DNA from: Rhizobium sp. BT03
GTDB lineage: Bacteria; Pseudomonadota; Alphaproteobacteria; Rhizobiales; Rhizobiaceae
Assembly: GCF_030053155.1 (NCBI RefSeq)
Contig: NZ_CP125640.1
Span: 2,542,001 to 2,606,000, forward strand
Reading direction: 5' to 3'
Length of the DNA: 64,000 nt
The position numbers and the translations under genes were made by a program. The notes beneath the pieces were generated by a model. It saw only the letters and a list, made by a program, of their open reading frames with translations. It made no database searches and was not told where the DNA came from. Every line of letters starts with the position of its first letter. Within the stretch, counting starts at the first letter, position 1. Positions 8,863 to 16,927 of this stretch are shown one piece after another.

Positions 8863-9177
8863 ATGGCGTCGGGAGAAAGTGGTTCGACATATCGGTCCGC
8901 CCTTGAAACGGCAGAGGCTTATTTTCCCGACCAGGCGAGGCTGGTGCAGCGGCTTTTCCATGTCAATGAGGCCTTTCACAGCATGTGCGAGGATCTCGCT
9001 GCCGCGGCGGAGGCTTTGGCGAATGCCGAACAGCTGCCCGAGGCGACCAAGGAGCTGCGGCGGCTGGAATATGCAGGTCTGGTCGATGCCTTGTTGAAAG
9101 AGATGCGCGAGGCGATCTCGCAATCGAAAATCGTGATGCTCCGGCGGTCAACCGTCACCGGTCCGAAATCTCCGTAA
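8863..9177 (+). CDS. Hypothetical helical protein (104 aa)
   Basis: I do not recognise a named family. The product is a soluble, Ala/Glu-rich and probably all-helical protein; the central part contains LVQRLFHVNEAFHSMCEDLA and LPEATKELRRLEYAGLVDALL. There is no signal peptide. The ATG is preceded by GGCGGGGGCGGAG, which can serve as a ribosome site, and by a TATAAT box at the expected distance. The next gene starts 70 bases downstream after a short tandem repeat, so the two could be co-transcribed. Confidence 0.55.
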   Translation: MASGESGSTYRSALETAEAYFPDQARLVQRLFHVNEAFHSMCEDLAAAAEALANAEQLPEATKELRRLEYAGLVDALLKEMREAISQSKIVMLRRSTVTGPKSP

Positions 9178-9192
9178 ACGCGTCCGTCATTT

Positions 9193-9234
9193 AAACGCTT
9201 CAAGGCAAACGCTTCAAGGCAACCGCTTCAAGGG
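9193..9234 (+). repeat. Three tandem 14-bp repeats before the DUF3300 gene
   Basis: Three head-to-tail copies of a 14-base unit AAACGCTTCAAGGC occur at 9193-9206, 9207-9220 and 9221-9234. The third copy has two changes and its end (CAAGGGAGG) runs into the ribosome site of the next gene. The repeat lies in the probable 5' leader of the DUF3300 mRNA. It could be slippage or a binding site; nothing more can be said from sequence. Confidence 0.85.
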
Positions 9235-9247
9235 AGGTCCATGTGCG

Positions 9248-10642
9248 ATGAAAGCAATTTCCCGCAAACTGCTTGGTGGATTGTCGGCTCTGGCGATCAT
9301 TGTGCTGCAGCCGGCCTTCCCCGTGCGAGCACAGGCTCCGGCGCCCGCTGCCGCCCCTGCCCCTGCCCCGACGGGCGCCGAGCAGCCCGCCGCTGCCCTT
9401 CTCTCCGAAGACGAGCTTGAGGTGCTGGTGGCGCGGATCGCGCTCTATCCGGACGAACTGGTCGCGGCGATTTCGGCCGCCTCGCTCTTTCCCCTGCAGA
9501 TCATCGAAGCGCAGCGTTTTCTGGAAGCGAAAAAGAAAAATGCCGACCTCAAGCCCAAAAGCGATTGGGACGGCAGCGTCGTTTCGCTGCTGAACTACCC
9601 CGATATCGTCAAGATGATGAGCGAGGATCTCGATTGGACCCAATCGCTCGCCGATGCGCTCGCCAATCAGCAGAAGGACGTGCTGATCGCCATTCAGCAG
9701 CTTCGCGACGAGGCGGTGGCAAAGAACATCATCAAGACGGACGACAAGGTGACGGTCGTCACCGAAAACGACAACATCATTATCCGGCCGACCGATCCCG
9801 AGAAGATCTATATCCCGCAGTATCCGCCGGAAATGCTCTATGAGCCGGGCTATGCGACGGAACCGATCTCCTATTATCCCGACTACTACGACAGCTATTA
9901 TTATCCCGGCGCCGCCTTCTTCGCCGGCGCCGTCACCGGGCTTGCCTGGGCCGCCATCGTCAACTGGGACGACTGGGGGGTATGGGGCGGCCGCTGGGAC
10001 GGCGATATCGACATCGATTGCAACAATTGCCTGAACAATCGCAACTTCAACGGCAAAATGAAGTTGAATGACGTCGACTGGGCGAATGTCGACCGCAGCA
10101 AGCTGAGCATCGGCAAGGATCAGCTTGGCAAGCTGGACCGGTCGGCGATCCAGTCGGGGTTGCAGGCCGACAATCGCAATCAACTGCGCAACAAGGCCGC
10201 GGACAGGCAGGCAAGCCAGGGGCCGGGCAATCGCGGCACGGCGGCGCGCGCGGACGATATCCGGAAAAGCACGGCGCAAGGGCTGAAGGCCAAACCGCAG
10301 GCAAACAGGCCGGCGGCCGGTGATCGTCAGACTGCGTCCCGGCCGGAGAACCGTCCCAAACAATCGGCCAATCGCCCTTCGGCGAAACCCGCGCAGAAAT
10401 CCGTCAAGAAACCCAGCAAACCGCAGATGGCTGCGAGGCCCGACAATCGCGGACGCCAGTCGAGCGCACTCGGCAATGTCCAGTCCGGCCGCCAGCAGGC
10501 CGTCGCCTCGAAACGAGGTGCACAAAGCATGGGCGCTCACCGCCCGGCAGCCCGTCCCGTTCAGCACTCGCGCCCAATGCCGTCGCGCGGCGGCGGCGGC
10601 CGCGGTGGCGGTGGTGGCGGCAGAGGAGGAGGACGGCGATGA
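9248..10642 (+). CDS. DUF3300 family exported protein
   Basis: A 464-residue protein with a signal peptide (1 to about 28, ending VRAQA). A Pro/Ala-rich linker follows, then the DUF3300 domain at about 55-205 with EDELEVLVARIALYPDELVA, SWDG-type and DIVKMMSEDLDW segments and an IYIPQYPPEMLYEPG end. A Tyr/Asp-rich patch follows, and then a long basic, Ala/Lys/Arg-rich disordered tail ends in Gly-Arg repeats. The function of DUF3300 is unknown; it is probably periplasmic. The stop overlaps the ATG of a DUF2950 gene, a pairing repeated in many proteobacteria. The very basic Gly-rich end could bind polyanions, which is speculation. Confidence 0.9.
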   Translation: MKAISRKLLGGLSALAIIVLQPAFPVRAQAPAPAAAPAPAPTGAEQPAAALLSEDELEVLVARIALYPDELVAAISAASLFPLQIIEAQRFLEAKKKNADLKPKSDWDGSVVSLLNYPDIVKMMSEDLDWTQSLADALANQQKDVLIAIQQLRDEAVAKNIIKTDDKVTVVTENDNIIIRPTDPEKIYIPQYPPEMLYEPGYATEPISYYPDYYDSYYYPGAAFFAGAVTGLAWAAIVNWDDWGVWGGRWDGDIDIDCNNCLNNRNFNGKMKLNDVDWANVDRSKLSIGKDQLGKLDRSAIQSGLQADNRNQLRNKAADRQASQGPGNRGTAARADDIRKSTAQGLKAKPQANRPAAGDRQTASRPENRPKQSANRPSAKPAQKSVKKPSKPQMAARPDNRGRQSSALGNVQSGRQQAVASKRGAQSMGAHRPAARPVQHSRPMPSRGGGGRGGGGGGRGGGRR

Positions 10643-11610
10643 GACCCCTTCCAAGCCCATGGAGCTACATCATGAGACGTCAAGCGATCGTAATCCCGCT
10701 CATGCTTGCGACAGCGCTTTGCGCGATACCGGCGACACCGGCGCTTTCGCAGGGCCAGACGGATCTCACCGAATACAAGGCGGCAAAGGCTTCACCGAAA
10801 TTCGACAGCCCGGATCTTGCCCTCGATCGGCTGAAATCGGTGCTCGGCTCCAATAATATCGGCGATCTTGCCGATCTGCTCGGCCTGAACGCGGACAGAC
10901 TGCGCGCCAGCAACGAGGCGATGATCGCTTATGGATTGATCCGGGAGGGCGCCGAGCGACAGATGATCCTGAAAGACGCCGATGGTGCGAAGATCGTTGC
11001 GATCGGCGATCGGCTCTGGCCTCTGCCGTTCCCGCTCACCGAGGACAAGGATGGGAAATGGTCCTTCGACACACAACGCGGCTTTGAGGAGATCGTCAAC
11101 CGGCGCATCGGCGAGAACGAACTGGCGACGATCGACACGATGCACGAATATGTGGCGGCGCAGTATCAATATGCATCCGACGATCGCGACGGTGACGGTA
11201 TTTACGAATTCGCCAAGAAACTGATCAGCAGTCCAGGCAAGCTGGACGGTCTCTACTGGGACCCGAAGGTCTATCCGGAAGAAAGCCCGGCAAGCGCGCT
11301 TGTGGAGACGGCCGCCTTCGGCGCCGCCAAACGCGGCGAAGGTTATTTCGGATACCGCTATCGCATCCTGACCGCCCAGGGCGACAATGTGCTCGGCGGC
11401 AAACAAAGCTACGTCATCAATGGATATATGACCGGCGGCTTCGCACTCATCGCTTGGCCGGTCACCTATCGGGTGACCGGCGTGCAGACATTTATCGTCA
11501 ACGGGAGGAGCGCCATCTACCAACGCGATCTCGGACCGCAGACGGAACAGCGCGCCGCCGCAATCAAGGAATTCAATCCGGATGCCAACTGGACCGTTGT
11601 CAGCGATTAG
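10639..11610 (+). CDS. DUF2950 family exported protein
   Basis: A 323-residue protein with an N-terminal signal sequence (best read from an internal Met at 10672, MRRQAIVIPLMLATALC, cleaved near ALSQ). It has the DUF2950 body, including YVAAQYQYASDDRDGDGIYEFAKK, a GLYW segment, and a late YGYRYRILTAQG to GFALIAWPVTYR part. The annotated ATG overlaps the DUF3300 stop and is preceded by GAGGAGGA inside that gene, but 10672 is a possible true start. Function is unknown. Coupling with DUF3300 implies a shared envelope role. Confidence 0.88.
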   Translation: MRPLPSPWSYIMRRQAIVIPLMLATALCAIPATPALSQGQTDLTEYKAAKASPKFDSPDLALDRLKSVLGSNNIGDLADLLGLNADRLRASNEAMIAYGLIREGAERQMILKDADGAKIVAIGDRLWPLPFPLTEDKDGKWSFDTQRGFEEIVNRRIGENELATIDTMHEYVAAQYQYASDDRDGDGIYEFAKKLISSPGKLDGLYWDPKVYPEESPASALVETAAFGAAKRGEGYFGYRYRILTAQGDNVLGGKQSYVINGYMTGGFALIAWPVTYRVTGVQTFIVNGRSAIYQRDLGPQTEQRAAAIKEFNPDANWTVVSD

Positions 11611-11636
11611 GTTCGGGCAGCGTCCCGCGCCCCGTT

Positions 11637-12146
11637 TCAGAGGTGCGACGCCGCTGCCCCTGTCCGCCCCGACGCAATCAGGGGGGGCTTGTACGAGGCA
11701 GCGGCCATGGCGCGATTGGAATAGCGTTTGTTGCCCGTGACTTCCCGCCCGAGCCATTGCGGCAGCGCCGGCAGATCTTCTTCGCTCGCTATTTCGATCT
11801 CGGCGAGCGTCAATCCCTCATACGCTCCGGCAAAGACGTCCACCTCCCAGTTTCGGCCCTCGTGAAGGACCCGGTAGCGGGTCTTTTCAATAACGTGGCC
11901 AGTCGCATGGAGAAGCAGGTCTCGCGCCTCTTCGACGGGAATCTCATACTCATATTCGTCTTTCGCAAGCCCCATCGTATGGAATTTGATTGTCAGGCAG
12001 GCGGAACGACCGTCAATCAGACGGACACGCACCGGGTTCTCGCCGCGAGACAGATACCCCTGCTGCAGGACATGTGAAATGCTGGCCCGCGCGCGCCAGC
12101 TATCGTTACGCACGAGGAATTTGCGCTCGATCTCGGTCGCTTTCAC
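11637..12146 (-). CDS. CYTH domain protein (triphosphate tunnel metalloenzyme)
   Basis: A 169-residue protein with the CYTH signature ExExK (EIERK, residues 5-9) at the N terminus. Alternating charged strands follow (RVRLIDGRSACLTIK, EYEYEIPVEEA, EVDVFAGAYEGLTLAEIE) that form the eight-strand tunnel of this family. Members hydrolyse inorganic triphosphate or other triphosphates; some are class IV adenylate cyclases. The start is GTG at 12146 with GGGAGAA eight bases before it; a longer in-frame ATG extension lacks a ribosome site and adds residues ahead of the motif that normally starts the domain. It converges with the DUF2950 gene. Confidence 0.87.
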   Translation of the reverse strand: MKATEIERKFLVRNDSWRARASISHVLQQGYLSRGENPVRVRLIDGRSACLTIKFHTMGLAKDEYEYEIPVEEARDLLLHATGHVIEKTRYRVLHEGRNWEVDVFAGAYEGLTLAEIEIASEEDLPALPQWLGREVTGNKRYSNRAMAAASYKPPLIASGRTGAAASHL

Positions 12147-12275
12147 GTTGATTTCTCCCGAAGGATTTCCGGTTTTCTCCGAATCCCGGAAATGCTCCAC
12201 TCCTTGTTCTCACATAATTCCCGAAGCAAAAGGGCTAGGCGCTTTTGCTGGAACTGCTCTCGCTTTTCCTGCCGG

Positions 12276-12743
12276 TCACTCGACAGGCGGCTCCCAGGTG
12301 AGGAAGAAGCCGACGTCTCCGGGCATGCCGTCCGGGAAGTTGATGATCATGGCCTTCAGCCCGTATCCCTGCGGCTTGGCAACCTCTTCGAAAAGTTCGA
12401 GAAGTTCCTTTGCCTTTCCCTGCAGCGTCTTCTGCCATCCCGACAGGTTATTGTTGATGGCCCGGCCGCTGTCGGAGCAGAAGGTCGATGGAAAGCTGTA
12501 GATCAGCGCCTCGTATTTGCCGTCTGCGGCCGCTTTCATGACCAGCCGCTTGATGGTGGCGCGCTCGGCCTCGCCGAGCTGTTTGCGGAAAAAATCTTCG
12601 ACGAATTCCGCGTGTTTCTTTGCTTCACGCGCCTTGATCTTTTCGCTGCGCTCCATCTCGACAAGCTGAAGCTCCAGAGCACGTTTGCGCAGTTCCTCTG
12701 CACTCGTCATCGGATGGGATGTAGAGGTCTCAGGTGATGTCAT
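12276..12743 (-). CDS. Hypothetical cytoplasmic protein (155 aa)
   Basis: I cannot name a family. The N-terminal half is a highly charged helix (EELRKRALELQLVEMERSEK and on to about residue 60), probably a coiled coil. The C-terminal half looks like a small alpha/beta domain with FPSTFCSDSGRAINN and a GYGLKAMIINFPDGMPGDVG segment. The ATG at 12743 has a strong GGAGGAGG ribosome site; the frame upstream of it has none. The gene is preceded by a promoter region shared with the divergent regulator at 12989. Confidence 0.6.
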   Translation of the reverse strand: MTSPETSTSHPMTSAEELRKRALELQLVEMERSEKIKAREAKKHAEFVEDFFRKQLGEAERATIKRLVMKAAADGKYEALIYSFPSTFCSDSGRAINNNLSGWQKTLQGKAKELLELFEEVAKPQGYGLKAMIINFPDGMPGDVGFFLTWEPPVE

Positions 12744-12988
12744 CGCAGCCTCCTCCAGAATACCCGGCGATGATAGGGCGAGCTTGGAGACTAAGGCAGT
12801 AAAATACATGACCGGGCCGGTAGAATACGGTATCCTACGCCGGCCTTTCGCAAATCGTGACTACGTCCATTCTTTGGCCAGTCATCGGATTCTTTTGGCG
12901 TTGGGTGGGGTATTCAGCTGGGCAGCATTGCCGTTACGGCTGGCGGGGCGTGCTGCAGATTGTTCGCAATCGGAGTCTGGGGGAACCG

Positions 12989-14770
12989 ATGACGAGTGCA
13001 GGCATAAACAGGGTCGCCGCCTCGCAGGAGGAGGTGCAGCAGCAACTCGAGCGAATTCTTTCCAGCCGGGAGTTCCGCCTTCCCGAACGGACGAGGAAGT
13101 TCCTTGAATTCGTCGTCACGGAAACGCTTGCGGGCCGTCGCGACTATCTGAAGGCCTTTACCATCGCGCAGGCCGTTTTTGGCCGGGACGCGAACTTCGA
13201 TGCCCAGCAGGATCCCTGCGTTCGTATCGAAGCCGGCCGGCTGAGACGGGAACTCGAACATTATTACCTGACCGCCGGCGGCGCCGACCGGATCATCATC
13301 ACCATCCCGAAGGGCGGCTACGCGCCGGTCTTCGATGTCATCGAGAGCGCTGGACCCGCGGAGTTGGTGCCGCCCGAACAGCCCGATCGGCCTGGCCTGT
13401 CGGGCGATGATAGCGGGCAGATCGATACGGCTGCGGATACGATCAGCCGGGAGCAACCGGACCGGCGTCTATCGCTGCCCCTATATTGGCTCCTTGCAGC
13501 GGGCGCCGTGCTCATCCTGGCCGCGACAGTAGCGCTCCTTCAGCAGTTGGGATCGCCGAATGCGGAGCGCGAGACGGTAGCGGGAACCGACAATCGCCCC
13601 ACCATCATCGTCGAGCGTTTTGAAAGCGCCCCCGACGGGAGCCTTGCCTCCGATATCTCCCGCGGCATGACCGACGATATCATCGAGAAGCTGGTCCGCT
13701 TCAACGACATCGTCGTCGTCACCGCCATGCCGCGGAAAACCGGCGAAGCTTCGCCAGGGCCGCTCTATGCCCTGCAGGGAAGTGTGCGGCTTGAGGGCAG
13801 CAACTTGCGCTCGACAGCCAGACTCGTGCGACGGGCCGATGCTGCTGTCATCTGGGCAAGCGACTACGATGCCGACTTGAAGATGCAAGGCATCCCGAAA
13901 ACACAAACGATCCTTGCCGGGGATATTGCCGCGGCGGTCGCGCGGCCGTTCGGCGTCATGTTCCAAACCGATACCGCGGCCATTGCCGGCAATGCGGACG
14001 CTTTTTCTTGCGTTCTCTCCTATTACAGCTACCGCAGCGAAATGACGGTCCAGGCTCATGAAGCGGCGAAATCCTGCCTGCAACAGGCCGTGGAAAAAAC
14101 CCCGGCCGATTCCAATGTCGCGGCCCTTCTTTCGTTAATATATCTCGACGAGTTCCGCTTTTCATACCAGCTTCACACGCAATCGACGGCCGCCACGCTC
14201 GGCATCGCCAAAGAACTTGCCGAGCATGCCGTGCAGCTCGACTCGAAGAATGCCCGCGCCCTTCAGGCACTGATGCTGGCCAACTTTTTCGGTCATGATC
14301 CGGCTGCCGCTCTCAGCGCCGGCGCCGCCGCCTATGCCAGCAATCCGAACGATACCGAAGTGGCCGGTGAATACGGCCTGCGCCTGTCGATGTCGGGGGA
14401 ATGGGATAGAGGCTGCACACTGATTTCGGAGGCCGTCGGCAAAAATGCCGGCCCACGCGGATATTACGAAGTCGGAATGGCCCTCTGCGCCTTCATGCGC
14501 GGCGACACGCAGGCTGCCGAACTCTGGTCGCGCATGTCTGATCTCAATTACAACCCGATGCATCGCCTCGTATTGCTCTCCATTCTCGGCGCGCTTGGAA
14601 AAAAGCAGGAGGCCGACGAACAGCTCGACTGGATCAGGCGCGAATCACCTGCACTGATACCGAACATCCGACGCGAAGTCGTCAGCCGGCTGGCGCGAAC
14701 CGAGGATCAGCAGCGGTTCTTTGCGGGAATAGAGGCTGCGGGGCTGTCGGTGCAATCGCCGAGAGATTGA
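12989..14770 (+). CDS. Membrane-anchored CadC-like regulator with TPR-rich periplasmic part
   Basis: The 593-residue protein has three parts. Residues 1-120 form a winged-helix-like domain ending in IPKGGYAPVF, which resembles the wing of OmpR/CadC-type DNA-binding domains. A single membrane helix follows at about 165-187. The periplasmic part begins with a FlgO/TolB-N-like domain (PTIIVERFES to RSTARLVRRADAAVIWASDYD) and continues as alpha-helical repeats of TPR character (about 335-585). Similar rhizobial proteins are often labelled adenylate cyclase, but no cyclase catalytic domain is visible. The ATG at 12989 follows GGGGGA. The architecture suggests a one-component signal transducer. Confidence 0.7.
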   Translation: MTSAGINRVAASQEEVQQQLERILSSREFRLPERTRKFLEFVVTETLAGRRDYLKAFTIAQAVFGRDANFDAQQDPCVRIEAGRLRRELEHYYLTAGGADRIIITIPKGGYAPVFDVIESAGPAELVPPEQPDRPGLSGDDSGQIDTAADTISREQPDRRLSLPLYWLLAAGAVLILAATVALLQQLGSPNAERETVAGTDNRPTIIVERFESAPDGSLASDISRGMTDDIIEKLVRFNDIVVVTAMPRKTGEASPGPLYALQGSVRLEGSNLRSTARLVRRADAAVIWASDYDADLKMQGIPKTQTILAGDIAAAVARPFGVMFQTDTAAIAGNADAFSCVLSYYSYRSEMTVQAHEAAKSCLQQAVEKTPADSNVAALLSLIYLDEFRFSYQLHTQSTAATLGIAKELAEHAVQLDSKNARALQALMLANFFGHDPAAALSAGAAAYASNPNDTEVAGEYGLRLSMSGEWDRGCTLISEAVGKNAGPRGYYEVGMALCAFMRGDTQAAELWSRMSDLNYNPMHRLVLLSILGALGKKQEADEQLDWIRRESPALIPNIRREVVSRLARTEDQQRFFAGIEAAGLSVQSPRD

Positions 14771-14831
14771 GGTCGTGGGAGCGGAATGCCAGCGCCTCTG
14801 TGAGAGGCACGGCTTTCGCATGCACCGGTGC

Positions 14832-15064
14832 TTATTGCCGGCAAAAGCCCTGCCGGAATGCGATTTCAGGTATGTTTCGAATTCAAGCGCCTTGTGCTTG
14901 TCAGCAAAGGCGCAATACCAGAGCAAATTCCATGGTGCGAATTTGGCGGTATGGGTGGATTTTCCGGCATTGTGCGCCGACAGACGCTGTTTCAGATCTG
15001 CGGTCGAGCCGATGTATTCCTGTTCGGGAAAATCGACGCTGCGGAGAATATAAACGTACCACAT
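14832..15064 (-). pseudogene. GIY-YIG nuclease family protein, probably frameshifted near its C terminus
   Basis: The reading frame starts at 15064 with MWYVYILRSVDFPEQEYIGS, the classical GIY-YIG (YVY...YIG) core. It continues as a normal small UPF0213-type protein up to SHSGRAFAG (about residue 75), where such proteins usually end within a few residues. Here the frame runs on to 14645 for 139 residues, overlapping the upstream regulator gene by 126 bases with unrelated sequence. In the neighbouring frame a TAA lies at 14832-14834, right at the expected end. A one-base change near 14840-14850 would explain this, so it is either a real lesion in the tail or a sequencing error. The catalytic core is intact and may still function. 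Confidence 0.6.
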
Positions 15065-15165
15065 CAGCGTTTCAGCCCGTCGTCGCCCTTCGGGCTATGC
15101 CGGGCACTGCTTCGGCCTAACGGTTTCTCGCGGCTGCGCCATGCGAAGCCCGTAAGGGCGAAGCG

Positions 15166-15241
<76 letters not shown>

Positions 15242-15391
15242 ATCAAGGTGGTCCGGCTGAGGGCCGGTCCTGGGATGCTTCGCAGGGCGTGCCCTGCGGA
15301 GTGGCGGCTTATTACTTCCGGTTTTCGGAGATAGCAAGCCTAAAAAATTCGGCCCGGAGAATTTTTTCCTCGCCGGGCCGAAATGCAGCCG

Positions 15392-15775
15392 TCAGACTTC
15401 GTCTTCGTCGCCGGTCACGCCGATGATGTCGCTCATGTCGTCGTCGTCATCGTCTTCGTCGGGTGTGAGGAAGGTGTCGTCGTCGTCATCGCCTTCGATT
15501 TCGACGTCGTCATCGCCCATATCCGGGATGTCGTCGCCGGAGGCGGCGTCATCGGCGTCCTCAAGCGAAACCAGTTCGACTTCGGTGTTTTCGGTATCGA
15601 CTTCCGCAACCTCGTCCTCTTCGGCAACATCGGCGATTGCCGACGTTTCCTCAAAGAAGGACAGGGGGTAGGACTTGCCGGTATAAGGAGAAACGATCGG
15701 ATCTCGGTTCAGATCATAAAACTTCTTGCCGGTTTCCGGATCGGTACGCTTGGTTCCAAGTTCCGCTTTCGCCAC
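15392..15775 (-). CDS. TIGR02300 family acidic protein
   Basis: The 127-residue product starts with the conserved zinc-ribbon-free TIGR02300 N terminus (AKAELGTKRTDPETGKKFYD, then NRDPIVSPYTGKSYP). It ends in a very acidic Asp/Glu-rich low-complexity tail with runs of Asp. Function is unknown; it is conserved in alphaproteobacteria and often sits near tRNA-Ala and cmk. The GTG start at 15775 is preceded by GAGGC; upstream in-frame codons precede the conserved start of the family. The Asp repeats are GTC/ATC-type trinucleotide repeats at DNA level and may vary in length between strains. Confidence 0.88.
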   Translation of the reverse strand: MAKAELGTKRTDPETGKKFYDLNRDPIVSPYTGKSYPLSFFEETSAIADVAEEDEVAEVDTENTEVELVSLEDADDAASGDDIPDMGDDDVEIEGDDDDDTFLTPDEDDDDDDMSDIIGVTGDEDEV

Positions 15776-16102
15776 TATAAGCCTCGTGAGAATGGCCGAA
15801 TCCGAGATTCGGCAAATGCCGTTCAAGCCGGCGTTCCATCGGAATTTATAAGCCGGTCCCCTTAATCGCTGTGGCTTCCCATGTCAAAGCCAAACTTTAC
15901 GATCGGAGCGCAAGCTATTTCCGGCGCCAATGGATGACCGGCCGGCGGGTTTATGGTAACGAGCCGCGGCAGCCGCAGAGCTGAGCGAAGATCGTCGTCG
16001 GAAGGGGTGGCCTTGCGAAGAAAATGCTGCGCCTTTACAAGGGATTACGCCGTGCATGGCACCGCGCCGCCGCCTTTGAGCCAGTTGCCCCAGGATTGAC
16101 AG
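15776..16102. other. Intergenic region between TIGR02300 gene and cmk (no aroA)
   Basis: This 327-base stretch separates divergent genes and should hold both promoters. In many Rhizobiales aroA (about 1.35 kb) stands directly before cmk, but no full or partial AroA sequence can be read here on either strand. A short open frame starting at 16024 runs into cmk out of frame and is not convincing. No repeat, IS scar or terminator was seen. Confidence 0.55.
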
Positions 16103-16750
16103 ATGAGCACCAAGACTTTCACCATCGCCATCGATGGCCCGGCGGCGGCCGGCAAGGGCACGCTTTCGCGCCGCATCGCCAAGCAATACGGCTTTCATCA
16201 TCTCGATACCGGCCTGACCTATCGCGCCACGGCCAAGGCGCTGCTCGACGCCGGCCTGCCGCTCGATGACGAGGCGGTGGCCGAAAAGATCGCGCGGGAG
16301 GTTGAACTCGCCGGATTGGATCGCGATATACTTTCCAAACATGAGATCGGCGAAGCCGCCTCGACAATAGCCGTCATGCCGGCGGTGCGCCGGGCGCTTG
16401 TGGAGGCACAGCGGCGATTTGCGACGAAGGCGCCGGGAACCGTGCTCGACGGGCGCGATATCGGCACGGTCGTCTGCCCGGATGCGCCGGTCAAGCTCTA
16501 TGTGACGGCAACGCCGGAGGTGCGCGCCAGACGCCGTTACGACGAGATCCTCGGCAAGGGGGCGACGGCCGATTTCGATGCGATTTTCGAGGACGTCAAG
16601 CGGCGCGACGAACGCGACATGGGACGGGCCGACAGCCCTTTGAAACCAGCAGTCGATGCGCACTTGCTTGATACGTCGGAAATGAGTATAGAGGCCGCGT
16701 TTCAAGCCGCTCAATCGGTCATCGATGCGGTCTTGAACCGAAATGCCTAA
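16103..16750 (+). CDS. cmk: (d)CMP kinase
   Basis: A 215-residue P-loop kinase with Walker [10 protein letters not shown] (about residues 12-20), [16 protein letters not shown] and the [14 protein letters not shown] motif. A RRYDEIL lid and [16 protein letters not shown] complete the cytidylate kinase pattern. It phosphorylates CMP and dCMP with ATP for pyrimidine nucleotide recycling. The ATG follows AGGATTGACAG. The conserved order cmk-rpsA is kept, with 177 bases between them, but aroA is missing upstream. Conserved substrate-binding residues are all visible, and length is normal. Confidence 0.96.
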   Translation: MSTKTFTIAIDGPAAAGKGTLSRRIAKQYGFHHLDTGLTYRATAKALLDAGLPLDDEAVAEKIAREVELAGLDRDILSKHEIGEAASTIAVMPAVRRALVEAQRRFATKAPGTVLDGRDIGTVVCPDAPVKLYVTATPEVRARRRYDEILGKGATADFDAIFEDVKRRDERDMGRADSPLKPAVDAHLLDTSEMSIEAAFQAAQSVIDAVLNRNA

Positions 16751-16889
16751 ATTCAAGCGATTTTGCATGCTCAGACGCATGGATCGCTTTTAATACAGCA
16801 GCCTGAAATTCCGTCCAAGCGCCGGATTGCCTTCGTGAAAGAGGGCGGACTGGGTTCAGGCCCGTTCAACGCAAACCAACCGGCGCATA

Positions 16890-16916
16890 CGTGTCCGCTT
16901 CCCTATCCAGGACACG
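16890..16916 (+). promoter_or_regulatory. Hairpin in the rpsA leader
   Basis: CGTGTCC at 16890-16896 pairs with GGACACG at 16910-16916 around a 13-base loop. The second arm ends just before the AGGAGA ribosome site of rpsA. S1 is autoregulated in other bacteria through structured leaders, so a translational control role is plausible, but only the hairpin itself is seen here. Confidence 0.4.
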
Positions 16917-16927
16917 CAGGAGATTTT

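Noticed and set aside
15392..15530. Trinucleotide-like repeat in the TIGR02300 gene as a possible unstable repeat
   Set aside because: It codes for the family's normal acidic tail and is imperfect; no sign of recent expansion.
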